DNA of 41,304 nucleotides from Hymenoscyphus infarciens (lineage: Eukaryota > Ascomycota > Leotiomycetes > Helotiales > Helotiaceae). This document shows, piece by piece, positions 1 through 12,000 of this stretch. Below the pieces are notes generated by a model, which was not told the DNA's origin, made no database searches, and saw nothing but the letters and a program-made list of their open reading frames with translations. The stretch spans positions 1-41,304 of the forward strand of contig LLCB01000413.1 of assembly GCA_001414345.1 (NCBI GenBank), given 5' to 3'. The position numbers and the translations under genes were made by a program. Position 1 is the stretch's first letter; every line of letters starts with the position of its first letter.

Positions 1-3000
1 TAATATACTACTTATAATAATAGCTATTACTTTATAATTATTATTTATTACTTAATAATTACTATTATAATATATAATAATAGTAAGAATATAATAACTC
101 TATAGTAGTATACTACTTTCTATCTAACAGCTAATAATCAGCCTCTCTTCTATTTATATCTATTATCGTATAGTATATAATAGTAAATAAAGAACAATTA
201 TCTCTTAAAATAATAATACTACTAGCTACTAACCCTACCCTAACTACTAGATACTATAATAGTAGATAAGTTATATTCTTTACAACAATTACGTAAGTAA
301 TGCTCTAGTTAACCTAATACTATACTAATTAATAACTAAAGACTCGAGACAAGTCTTTTTAAAGAAGAGGGAATATAATAGTACGTTATTCTAAATTATT
401 AGCATTTATAAAACTACTAATATACCTATAACTACTAATACTTCTATAACTTATAAGATAGAAAGGGCTAAAGAGAGTAAGAATTAGATATTATATGTTT
501 TACTTTAAGGTCTTATATATTTAGCTTTAAAGCTCTTATTATTTTAGTAGCTATATTAGAAAGGACTTAGATATCATTCTTATTAAGACTTAGTAGTCTC
601 TAACCTCTTATATATAGATGTTTATACTTAGTATAGAAGAAGAATAGTTTTTCCTTTTCTTCTATATTAGAGCCTAGTATCTACTCACGTTATTTAGTCT
701 CGAACGTACTCCTATATACCTCTTCTCCTATAGTATATATTTCGTGCTATTATACTAGTTATATAATAACCTACTCTCTAAGTAGAAGATAAGCTACTAT
801 ACTATATTAGAGTATTCTAAGACTAGATATATATATATTCTACTTATATATACCTTTTTTAAAGAATTCTAATTAAATAAGAGTTACTTTTAAGACTAGA
901 AATAAGATTAATTTAATATATCTATATTTAGATTTAAGAGATTATATAAAAAGCTTAGTACTTAAGATTATACTAAGTCTAAGGCTTTTATTACCTTTCT
1001 AGACCTAAGAAACTATTTCTACTATAATCTTAATAAAGGTAAATACCTTACTATATAATTTCTAGATCTTAAGATAAACGATTATATTAAATACTAGAGA
1101 TTAAATAAAAAGAAGCTATATAATCTATAAGAATAGTTAGATAAGAATATAGATATTAAAGATAAATTACTTAATAACTAAGATAAAGATAGCCTAGAGA
1201 GTAATAAAACTATTATTAAATCTAAGACTTCTAAGATATATACTATTCTTTAGTATAAGCTTAAAAACATTCTATATACTTTTACTAGAATAGTTATTAA
1301 ATTTCTAGAAGCCTTATTAGATATACTCTCTCTTCTTCTTATTATAAGAAAGAATAGACGTTAGAGAGAACTATCTAGGACTAAAGTGTCTATTAATATT
1401 AATATTCCTACTAATAAATTATAACTAGAAGCTCTTAACGTTATAGAGTATAAAAACTAGATTATATATAAAGTTATAGTAATACTAAAAATAACTAACT
1501 AACTCTTAAAAGAAATAGTATATTATATTAATATTAGGTGTTTAGTTAACTTAAAAAACATTATATTATAGTATATACTAGCCTTTATCTTTATACTATT
1601 TATTAATTTTAATAATTCTCTTTACTTTAAGCCTTTAAATTTTCAAAGGAACTATTATAAACGTTTCTTTATAAATCTATTTATCTAATATATTATTTAT
1701 AGCTTCTTATTTAACTACTTAGTAAACTTTAAGTCTTATAAAAGCATAATCCTCTTTATCTTAATCTAAAAGAGCGTTACTACTTATAAGACTAATTATA
1801 TAAGCTATATAATTATTATAGTATATATAAATCTAGATAAGAAGAAGTATACTCTTCTTATCTACTCTACTAACGTAGAAACCGATAAGTTAGCTATAAA
1901 GATAATAATACTATTTAAGAAGTTTAAACTAGAAAAGATAGTTATTTATATTAGTAGCCTTAAAATTAAGAAATTAAAATTCCTTATATACTATATTTTA
2001 AAAAAGTTTATATCTATTATTAAGCTATAAAATAATAACAATAGTACTAAGAATAGAGATAAAGATAATAAGAGTAAAAACATAACTATAATTATTAAAT
2101 ATATCTTCTAAGAGCTACTTTATAATATAGCTATAAATATAGATAATAATAAGCGATAAGATAATAAGAGATTTAAGATATATATATATATTTATACCTT
2201 AGCTTTTTATATAATTAAGGAAATCTATAACTATTCTAATAACCTTAAATATTACTAGCTAAACTGTTTTATAATAGAGCTTAAATTAAATCTAAATAAC
2301 CTAGAGCTTAACCTAGCTATTATAAAGCTAGTAATTAAGAGAATCGCTTATAAGGTATACTATAAGGCTAATATACTTATTACTACTCTAGCCTTAGCTT
2401 TATAGACTTAGGTAGTTAAAGCTATTAGTCTAATTTACGTTTTCAGGAATAATAAAAGCAGTCTAAGAGACCTAGCTATTATATTAGCTCTTATATTAAT
2501 TTATAAATATAAGATTTTTATTAATAATAGTAATAAAAAGCAAGATAAGCCTTTTATTTAATTAAAAGACGATAAAGCTACCTAGAATCCTCTCTCTTTA
2601 CTTCTTAGTTTAACTATATTAAGTTAAGCTATTTATAATAAAATTCCTATTATCTATCTAATATATTCTTATTACTACTAAACCTCTCTTACTATCTGGT
2701 TTTTAAATTAGTAATACTATAATAATATGCTTATTAACGCTATAAAAGACTATAGATAATTATCTAGTAACTTATTTACTTAAAAGCTAAATAAGAAAGT
2801 CTTTAGAAATAGTAGCTAGTTTCTTATAGTTATTATTTAAAGAGTATAGTCTAATATTAAAGAATATAGCTATAATATCTATAATAAAGTATATATAGAT
2901 AAAGTACGTTATTATATAAAAGCTATTACTAGCTTATAATATTTTATAAAGCTAGAGGATTAATATAAATTTATAGCTTTTAGTGAATATAAAGCTAAGG

Positions 3001-4785
3001 TAAACGCTTTTATAATCAAAATCGACTAATTAAAAGATCTGAATTATATCTTATATATAATTAAAACCGTGTAAGATAATATCTACTCTTTTATTATTTT
3101 AGACTTTCTAGATACTATGTTTCTTTCTTTATAAGTAGGTAGTCTAGAACGTTTATTAGTTATTCTTATATACTATATATATAGCTTAGTAATCCTTATT
3201 AGCGACTATGTTTTCGACTCTACTAGGTATAGCTATAGTAAAAAGGATACTAGATTATTAATAGACTATAAGGTAGTTAGTAAGCTTTATAGCCTATACT
3301 ATTATACTTAAGACTAAGGTTATATAATAGAACGATAGGCTTTTATAGTAAAGGTATGTCTAAATTATAGAGAGTACGGTTATAAGAAATTAGAATATCT
3401 AAACGATTTAGTCTTTAAGTATAAATTATACTTAGAGTTAGAATATAAGGAACGCGACTACTTAAATAAGCTCTTAAAGGATTCTAAGAGCTATAATCTT
3501 TTTAGCTAGAGATATTATAAATACTAATCTTACTTTTACTTTTATAAGGAATTCCTAAATAGCTACTTATAATATAGATATAAAGTATATAATTAGTAAT
3601 ATTATAAGTACTATCGTTCTAATAAATATATCTAAATAGAATATAACTCCTTATTATATATAGCTAATATTATTTATAAGACTTATAGTAGTTTATATCG
3701 AGTATAGGATTATGTAGTATCTAAAGAACTTATAGGAAAATCTATATAATAAGTCTTATAGACGAGAGAAGTTAAAGAGTCGCTATAATTACTAACTAAC
3801 GAAGTAGCTATAAAGGTAGTAATATATAAGCTATAATAAGACATGATTTAGTTACCTCTATAATAAGTAGTTAAATATCTTATAAAGTATATAGACATTA
3901 CTTTAGTAGTTCTAAATCACCTAGTATTAAGTTTATATATAATACTTATAATCGAAGACGATGTCTTTATAGTTTATACTTCTCTAAAGGTCCTAGAAAA
4001 CGTTTATTCTCTTTTTATAACTAATAGAATAGAATATGTAATTAAGCTTTTTTAAAACTAATATATAATAAGATAGTAATAAGAGGTAAATAGTTAAAAA
4101 TTTAAGTCTTTTATTATTATAAACTCTTTAAATAACTACGAGATTCCTTACTTTTTAGCTATTAACTTTACTAAGTAGAAATCCTTAATAATTATAGAGA
4201 TTTATAAGATAAAGTAAGAATATAAGTATTAGAAGAATACTAGTAATAATTAAGTATCTAAGCCTAATAATAATCTAAAGAATAATTATATAATTAAATT
4301 TTAAGACGTTATTTATAATAATTAATCTAAATATTAATCTTAAGACGACTAATAATCCTAGAATAGTTAACGATCTAAGTATTAGTCTTAAGACGATTAA
4401 TCTTCTTAAAACGATAATACTACTTATATTAAATCTATTCTTAGAATACTAAGAAGCTTTATAAATAAGAAGGAAGAAGAGGAAGCTTTAAAGAGTACTA
4501 TAATAAGAAAGATAGAAGGATTAAAGAAGAGCGTATTTAAACCCTCTTCCTAGTAGTAATAGATTAAAAGTAAGAGATTAGTAGTTAATTATTTCGCTCT
4601 TAGAAGGGAACGTTTTTTAAGAGAGAGTATATTATAAGGTATACTATATAACTCTTAGTACTAATAGACAGAGGAACCTATAGATAGCTTTAAGCGTCTT
4701 ATACTCTCTTCTCTCTTTAGACGTTTTATATACTATATATTAATTATATTAAATCTACCTTTCTTTTAAGCCTTAACTAGGGTAA
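1..4785 (+). mobile_element. RIP-mutated repeat with a decayed ~1,430-codon frame
   Basis: The block is extremely AT-rich and dominated by TpA; CpA and TpG are scarce, and no open frame of useful length survives. This is the signature of repeat-induced point mutation (C-to-T at CpA). Read on the + strand with codons starting at positions divisible by three, one frame runs from about 480 to about 4,785 without a frameshift. Every in-frame stop I met was TAA or TAG and none was TGA, as expected when CAA, CAG and TGG codons are hit. Lysine-, leucine- and isoleucine-rich stretches persist, and near 4,320-4,420 there is a duplicated SK-Y-S-DD-type segment. I do not recognise the family. A multi-copy transposon or subtelomeric repeat gene is likely, because RIP acts on duplicated DNA. 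The left edge lies outside the window. CpA becomes common again just after 4,785, which probably marks the right edge of the repeat. Confidence 0.75.
4323..4415 (+). repeat. Imperfect ~48-bp direct repeat inside the decayed frame
   Basis: Two near-copies share the core TCTTAAGACGA(C/T)TAAT and begin near 4,327 (CTAAATATTAATC) and 4,375 (CTAAGTATTAGTC). A weaker third echo, CTTCTTAAAACGAT, follows. In the decayed frame they encode a repeated, probably Gln/Ser/Asp-rich segment, which suggests a low-complexity tail of the original protein. Confidence 0.6.
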
Positions 4786-4857
4786 GACAACGAAACTACG
4801 TTCGATACAACCATCCTATGATATATACTATATAGGAAACGCGCTATCTTCTAAACA

Positions 4858-5100
4858 CCACCTCCTTAATCAACGAAACGCTAATAACAATACTTCGTTT
4901 TCTCTTACTACCCTAGTACTCTATACCCACCTCCTTAACGTAATCAACGTAATTAACGTAATCAACGCTAGTAATAATATATTCGTCTTCTCCCATATCC
5001 ACCTTCTTAAAGCTAGCTATAAAAGGTTCGTCTTCTCTTACTTTCCCCCTCCTTAAAGCAGGCTATAATACGTCCGTTCTACCCCACCTTCCTATTAATA
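4858..5100 (+). repeat. Degenerate tandem repeats starting CCACCTCCTTAA
   Basis: The consensus CCACCTCCTTAA recurs at 4858, 4927, 4999 (CCACCTTCTTAA) and 5045 (CCCCCTCCTTAA), with spacings of 69, 72 and 46 bp. Partly shared tails such as TTCGTCTTCTCTTAC follow, and internal TAATCAACG triplications lie in the second unit. A further CCACCTTCC occurs near 5,088. The array sits immediately outside the RIP block and has kept its CpA dinucleotides. Confidence 0.6.
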
Positions 5101-7430
5101 CGCTATTAAACATTTTATAAACTAATACTATCTACTAGGCCTTCGAAATCATTATTATAGAAGCCTAAACTGTCCTCTTTCCGACATCGCTACGATATCT
5201 GCGATACTATAACTCACTTCGAAAGCTATCCTGTCTTCGAAATCGCTAAGCCGGCAGTAATACCATTCATAACTCGGAGCTCAGTTTAACCATCTATGCA
5301 CCGGTCAAGCTCGCCGTCGATATCTGAATTAGACACTCACACCACTTTTTCCTTCGAAAACTGAATGTAGCGTGAGATTTCGATAGTACATAAAAAATCG
5401 ATAGCAAACATCCAATCACGAGGAGTATAGGGAGAGTTCGAAGTAGAGAGCTCCTCAGTCATAAAAGGAGAGATGTGATTTAAGAAAGAAGGGCAATTTA
5501 ACAGGTTTTAGCTTCTGTCTCATACTATACCACGTCTAACCCCCCTTATCTGGGTTCCCAGTTGAATTTTTGTAGATGGGCATTTTAATGTTGTTAAGAG
5601 ATGAATTCAGAGAGAAGGAAGGCTGGAATCGAGAGATGATATGAGAAAGATTTGTGGTATTTGATGTTTAGTAAGAGTGCTTTCGATTCTCCACATAACT
5701 GCGAGGACTTAAAAGTCACAATGGCTAGTACCAATGTTTTCACCTATTAGTAAATCGCTCTTAAGACAGTAAACTAGAGAACTTGCCCGCATCCTAGAAT
5801 AACCTCCTGCAAAATCTTTTCAATTTTCCAAAGAAAACACATTTTCTGAATTGCCCAACCTGCTGTCTTTCAATAGAACTTTTATGAGTATATACCAACC
5901 CCCCTCACATGAACAAAACACCTTGAAACTGTACCGCAAGGTTCTATGCACCCTCCACGAGCAATTTTGAAGATATATGCACGAGTCCACAGGAATCCAC
6001 AAGCCAGTAACACGCTCTACTCCAACAGTCATAACCTGGCAAGATTTTCAAGTTTCCTCCTCAGTCTCCACGATACCAATACCCCCGTAAAAAGAATCGT
6101 TTATCTGAGTTTCTCAAAACAAGGAAGAATCATCAAATCAAACAAGCAATTCATTTCAAATGACATTCGCAAGTTCAGCACTCACTGTCGAGTTTTCTTC
6201 TACAGTACTGTCCTTGCAAAATCTTACACCTACCATTTACGCAAGTGGGGATTATTTACTGCAGTACTTGTGGGCTTTAATCCCATACCTTTGCTATCTA
6301 GGACTTGCAGGATGTGGTTCAAGATTGTCAATATCATCAGGCTCCGGTTTGGCATCTCGTTCAACCATTGCTTAAGGAGGTGGTAGGTAGCCTTTCCAAT
6401 TTTTCCAACTGCGAACTGTCTTTATCTTCACAACCAACACCAAAGGGCGGTCCATGTCAATCTCACTCTCCGTAGGACTTGCGGAAGGAGAAGAGGTAGA
6501 CCATTTTACCGTAAAACCGTCGCTTGTATAGTTATAAAATTCATTTAGAAACTTCCACCACAAGCGAGGAGTCAAGTCATCAGAGATAGAGAGGTCGAAC
6601 TTAATAAAAGAATACCACACTTTCGAGAATATACAGATGTAAACCACGAGTTTTAGAGTATTTATATAAGAAGTTCAAAGTTCAAACGCATGCAAAACAC
6701 CACAACACAAACAACAACTAAGCTCAAAACAAGCAAACATCATCACCTCTCTAAAATCAAACAAGAGAAGCAGCACAGTAAGAGTATAAATACCAACCAC
6801 CTCAGTCCTCACCGGAATCGATAAAGAAAGCAGAGAAAAACTCCAACATGTTTTTTCACGGAGTGTCAAGTTCGAGGGAGAATAGTGGAGCAATTTCCTC
6901 GCTATAAAGTTATACTTGAATCGTTGCCAAAACCGATAGATCGTCAAGTTGAAGGAGTAATTTGGTCTGCATAACATCCGTAATTTTCAGTCACTGTCGC
7001 TTTTTCCTTCTACCGTCGTTACGAAAACTGACATTTTTTGTCTCTCGATCAAAGTTTCACTTCCACCACACTTGAGAACTTCAAAACCTGCGTTGATAAT
7101 TACAATCTTGACAGGATCACTTCTCATATACGAGAGAACTTGGGGGGGGGGGCCTTGATACGAAGAAATGCACCAAAATACAGCAGCATTGGAATTTTGT
7201 TGTTTGTTGTATGTCATATTGCTGTAGTAGTGATATCAATATAAATACTGTAGCATACATACAGCATACAGCCATAGGAGTAAATTTTTCTTTTTTGGGG
7301 GGAAGAACTTGGGCTTATGATATAAGCCAGTATCGAGGTAGTATAACAAGTTCAATTACATGCACAGTACTGCAACGCGAACTTGACTAAAGTGAAAAAA
7401 ATAATCATGAAGAACCTGGAAAGCTTGCTT
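5101..7430. other. Transition zone without a convincing gene
   Basis: Base composition moves from AT-rich to average. Short open frames exist on both strands (for example + 5946-6386, - 6372-6647, - 6675-6977, - 6987-7217), but none shows a recognisable domain. Several of those given as starting with Met begin at non-ATG codons. On the minus strand, coding-like pieces are separated by stops: the frame ending at 6372 runs through one TAA into about 24 more open codons. That could be a decayed gene. An 11-G run lies at 7142-7152. No tRNA or rRNA was seen. Confidence 0.5.
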
Positions 7431-8573
7431 TTATAGCAAGACCTTGGTTGCCACGCTTAACAACCAAGCAGCATCTTGCCAGCCTCCAGCCTCATCATCT
7501 GCAAGAGGAGGCATGGGATCTTTCGCAACATCCGCAGCCCCATCAAGATTCTTTTGTGATGGTCTTGAAGACAGCTCTGAATCTTCGGCCTTCTCATCTA
7601 TAGTTTCGACTTCCGTTTCCTCCCCATCCTCGTCAACAGCGAATAGACTCCATCCTAAGAGATGTTCCATCCAGCCTCCGAGCCCGGTACTATTCTCTCT
7701 CGCCAGCTTTCTTACGACAGCTTCATCATTCTTCGCTTGGTCCTCTGCCTCATACCCTTCATCCTCGACATCGATGAAATCCGGTTCTGCGACAAACTCC
7801 TCCTCCTCAAAGTCCTTATGATTAAAATACCCCTCCTTCTCCATAGTCGCCATCGCCAGAGGAGTAAACAAATGAGCCTTACTGCCCCTCCTACTATTCC
7901 CTCGACTAGGAAATCTACTCGCAGGCTTACTGTTTGGCCCAGTATTCGGACCAAAACTGAGGCTTCTCCTCGTGGTAACAGGCGAGAACTCATCGTCTGC
8001 ATCAGCACCAGCCACACTCCCCCTCCTACTATTCCTCGTTCTCTCCCTCGCAAGTTCCCGTTCCAACTCCTCATCATCCTCATTCTGAGCCGTCAAACTC
8101 GTCGAACTAGCTCGAGAAACTAACCATGTCTGTCCCTTTGATTCACGCGCTGAGGTGGACATGGTAGCCCCAGCTCGTAACAACCAATCCGAGTCGTTCC
8201 TGTCATGTTCTGAGAAGCCATGTATGGAGGAATCATCTCGAGTAGCTAGTCTGCGGAGTTTGGTGCCGCCCGGAGTGGTGGTGCCGGACCGGGGTTGCTT
8301 CGAGGGGAGGAGGTGGGCGCTGGATTTGCTTTTGGGGATAGTTATGATGGAGGGCTTTCGCATTGAGAGTCGAGAGGAGGATCGGGAGAGGATTGAGGGT
8401 GTAGTTGGGGCGGAACGGTCTTCGATGTAGGAGTAGGGATTGGCGTCCGGGAATTCGTCTGCGTCGGAGAGCGGAAGTCTGGAGGTGAGGGGTGCGAGGG
8501 ATGCGCTGAGGTTTGTGTAGGAGCGGCCATGATGCCGTGAGTAAGGGGAGTGTTGATTGTATGCTGCGTCCAT
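7431..8573 (-). CDS. DUF3984-like fungal protein of unknown function
   Basis: This is an intronless frame of 380 residues with an ATG at 8573 and TAA stop. The N-terminal two thirds are Ser/Arg-rich and look disordered, with many SRSSSRL, RRGS and TTP motifs that could be phosphorylation sites. An acidic patch (residues ~165-175) precedes a second basic-Ser stretch. The distinctive conserved-looking part is near residues 300-320: a VVRKLARENSTGLGGWMEH segment followed by LLGWSLFAVDED, preceded by the acidic PDFIDVEDEGYEAED. This architecture and length match the fungal family I know as DUF3984, assigned from memory. No catalytic motif, signal peptide or membrane segment is visible. It is divergent from ELP1, with 510 bp between the start codons. 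Confidence 0.75.
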   Translation of the reverse strand: MDAAYNQHSPYSRHHGRSYTNLSASLAPLTSRLPLSDADEFPDANPYSYIEDRSAPTTPSILSRSSSRLSMRKPSIITIPKSKSSAHLLPSKQPRSGTTTPGGTKLRRLATRDDSSIHGFSEHDRNDSDWLLRAGATMSTSARESKGQTWLVSRASSTSLTAQNEDDEELERELARERTRNSRRGSVAGADADDEFSPVTTRRSLSFGPNTGPNSKPASRFPSRGNSRRGSKAHLFTPLAMATMEKEGYFNHKDFEEEEFVAEPDFIDVEDEGYEAEDQAKNDEAVVRKLARENSTGLGGWMEHLLGWSLFAVDEDGEETEVETIDEKAEDSELSSRPSQKNLDGAADVAKDPMPPLADDEAGGWQDAAWLLSVATKVLL

Positions 8574-9083
8574 TGTGTCGAATTGATAAGGCTTGTCGTG
8601 AGGATGCTGAGAGAGTCGAGGGCGGGAGGAGGAGGAGGAGGAGGCAGATTATAAGAAGGGGGTTTGTGGGCAGAATGTTCCGTTTCTCGAGGTGAAGTCT
8701 AGTCTGGGGAGAGGGCAGGGTTCTTCACCTGGTCTCACCACTGCACCACTTTGGTTAGCATGTGATATCGGAGGAGAGCGATATTCAATACAGAAAAGGA
8801 GGCTGCAAGTTTTATATAATTTTCAATAAATGTAAGAAATAATAGCGCTGTAGTGAGTGCCCGAGTAGCGTCTAGACAATGGCTATTCACCGCCGCTTTT
8901 CTTATTACAAGGTCGGCACGGCCCACAGAAATTTCTAGCCAGCAAGAAATATCGGATTAGAGAGAGTACAAGGGTCTAGAATCAAAAGCACCATCTACTA
9001 GTACATCTACCTACACCTCTACAGCCTCGAATGAAGCATCATCTCAAGAAACTAAAACAATCTCCATAAGGCACAGGTTGGAG
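8574..9083. promoter_or_regulatory. Divergent intergenic region, DUF3984-like / ELP1
   Basis: These 510 bp separate two divergent start codons and must contain both promoters. A GGA trinucleotide run lies at about 8,625-8,645; it reads as a pyrimidine-rich CTC leader on the minus strand, upstream of the DUF3984-like ATG. No clear TATA box was identified on either side. Confidence 0.5.
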
Positions 9084-12000
9084 ATGCGCAACTTAAGAAA
9101 CACTCGTTATGAGCCTTGGACTCCCCCTTCTCAGTTTCATGGAAGACCAGTCTCGGCTGCCACTTGGGATCTAGCCAATGACTCTATTGTATGCACCTTT
9201 GGCCCAACCGAAAACAATGCTGTTATAGAGCTTGTGAGGGTTCACACCGATCCAAAATCACAGTAAACCCTCTCCCAATCTATCTTTAGAAGTCAAAACT
9301 AATTCCTTTTCAGAGAATGCTCGCGTATTACTTCTTGGGACGCTCCATGCCCCAACCCAGATCTTACCTGTGACACGATCCTGAGTCTTCATTATTTCGG
9401 GGACAGCCAGGCAGCATGTCTCGTTCTTGCCGGCGGCGATATCGTGGTGGTGAGAGAAGAACCAAACCCCGGAGAAGACCGCATTGAAATTGTTGGATCC
9501 GTCGACGAAGGAATTACTGCTGCGAAATGGTCACCTGATGAGGAACTCCTAGCCATCACCACCAAGGCAGATACTGTCGTTTTTATGAGTCGTGGCTTTG
9601 AAGGTATTACCAATGTCACCATGTCGGCCGAGGACCTCAAGGCTTCGAATCATGTTTCCGTGGGTTGGGGAAAGAAAGAGACTCAATTCCAGGGAAAGGG
9701 CGCCAAAGCTTTGAAGGATCCAACTATGCCGGAGAAAATCGATGAAGGTGTTCTAAGTCCCAAAGATGACGCGAGGACAACCATCAGCTGGAGAGGAGAT
9801 GGAGCATATCTTGCTATTTCGACAGTCGAGGGTGGTTCACGTCGTTTGATTCGAGTTTACTCTCGGGAGGGAGTTCTCGACAGCGTGAGTGAGCCAGTCG
9901 ACGGACTGGAAGGAGCTTTGAGTTGGAGACCTGAGGGCAATCTCATTGCCGGGGTTCAGCGTTTTGAAAACCGTGTTGATGTTGTGTTTTTCGAACGAAA
10001 TGGTTTGAGACATGGTCAATTTAGTCTTCGACTTAGCGCAGAGGAACTGGAGACAGCTGGCGAGCACATAACTCTATCCTGGAATCAAGATTCCACTGTT
10101 CTAGCCGTGATTCTGGTGGACTCCATCCAGCTTTGGACAATGGGAAATTACCATTGGTATTTGAAGCAAGAAATCAAGACCAAGGAGGTTGCATTGGCAG
10201 CATCAACCCCTCTGATTTGGCATTCCGAAAGACCTCTGCGGTTCCTCACAATTGCTTCAGGTAAGTTATACCCTACCCCTCCTAGATTTTACTTTGACTA
10301 ACCGATTCATGTAGACCGGGTCTGTTCTTTTGAGTACATTTTTGCTGTTTCTCGGAGTTCTCTAGCGCCACCTCAAGACTTTGGCCTGGTTGGAGTTATA
10401 GATGGTCAATCTATCAAGGTCACTCCGCTACGAACAGCTAATGTACCTCCACCCATGGCAGCACACGAGTTGGAAGTACAAGAAAATGCCATAGATATTG
10501 CCTTCAATCACGACGGTTCACTAATGGCAGTTTTACATTTGAAAGGCATAGCGCTTTTCGAATTGAACTTGATTGAATCTGGTTCTTCGACTCCATCCCT
10601 TACTGGGAAAGTTACTTTTGAAAAGATTGAGTCCACTGATGATATTTTCCATCAGATTACATTTACGAATAAGAATCACCTGTTGGTATTACAACCAATT
10701 GGATCAACTGAACCAGTTAAACGATATGGCATCAACGAGGATACTGGAAGAATGGAACAAGTTCCTTCTGGAATTACCACAAATTCAATTATTCGTACCA
10801 TGTCTAGCTTCTGCGAGGATGAAGCAAGCCACCCATTCGTGGAAACCAGTGCTGGTGAGATACACACTTTAGCATTTGGGGAACATAGTCTTGGAGCTTG
10901 CAACTTTTCGTCCTATCTTCCCTGGGTTGAGATGACCAAGTTCAAAGAAGAATTTCTTGCCTTTGGAATGTCTAGCAACGGTCATTTATATGCAAATAAT
11001 CGACTACTGGTCAAGAATTGCACTTCGTTCCTTGTTACGCCAGCTCACCTCATATTCACAACTACCACCCACCTAATCAAGTTTGTGCACATCACGAGTG
11101 TCACTGGTAAGTTAACAGCCTAAATTTCTAGACATTGACTAATACTGGTAGATCTCGAGATTCCCCCAGATGATCCTGAAATAGATGAGCGTTGCCGAAG
11201 CATTGAGCGAGGTGCTCGTCTTGTCACAGCTATGCCAACTGCTTTAAGCCTTGTTCTACAAATGCCAAGAGGAAATCTAGAGACCATCTTCCCTCGAGCT
11301 ATGGTTTTGGCTGGAATCAGAAAGCTCATCGATGAAAAGAATTATAGAAAGGCCTTCACTCATTGCCGAACTCAAAGAGTGGATATGAACCTTTTATATG
11401 ATCATGCACCAAAACAGATGTTGGCAAATATTGGTCTTTTCGTTGATCAAGTCAAGAAGATCAGTTATATTGATTTGTTCCTTTCTTCTCTCAGGTACGT
11501 TTCCTACTCATCATCTGGATTCTGAATGATACTAACATGATCGTAGAGAGGAAGACGTTACGAAAGATATGTACAAGGAAACTCGTATTATTGTCCCTGA
11601 AACCGCCGCCGTCGAAATTAATGGTACCAATGGAACCTTCTCGCCCGAGGATAGTTTCGTCAAGCCTGTATCTAAAATCAATCGTATTTGCGATTCTTTC
11701 CTTGAAGTCCTGAAAACCAGAACCGCCACAAACCTACAGAATATTATCACTGCAAATGTCTGCAAATCGCCACCCGCTTTGGAAGACGGACTTCTGGTTG
11801 TGGCCCAGCTCATGGAGAAGGATGAGAGCATGGCAGACAAAGCTGTTGAACACATCTGCTTTTTGGCAGACGTAAACAGACTTTACGAAAATGCTTTGGG
11901 TCTCTACAACCTAGACCTCGCTCTTCTGATAGCACAACAATCTCAAAAGGACCCACGAGAGTATCTTCCATTTATGCAAAAGCTACAAGAGATGACACCA

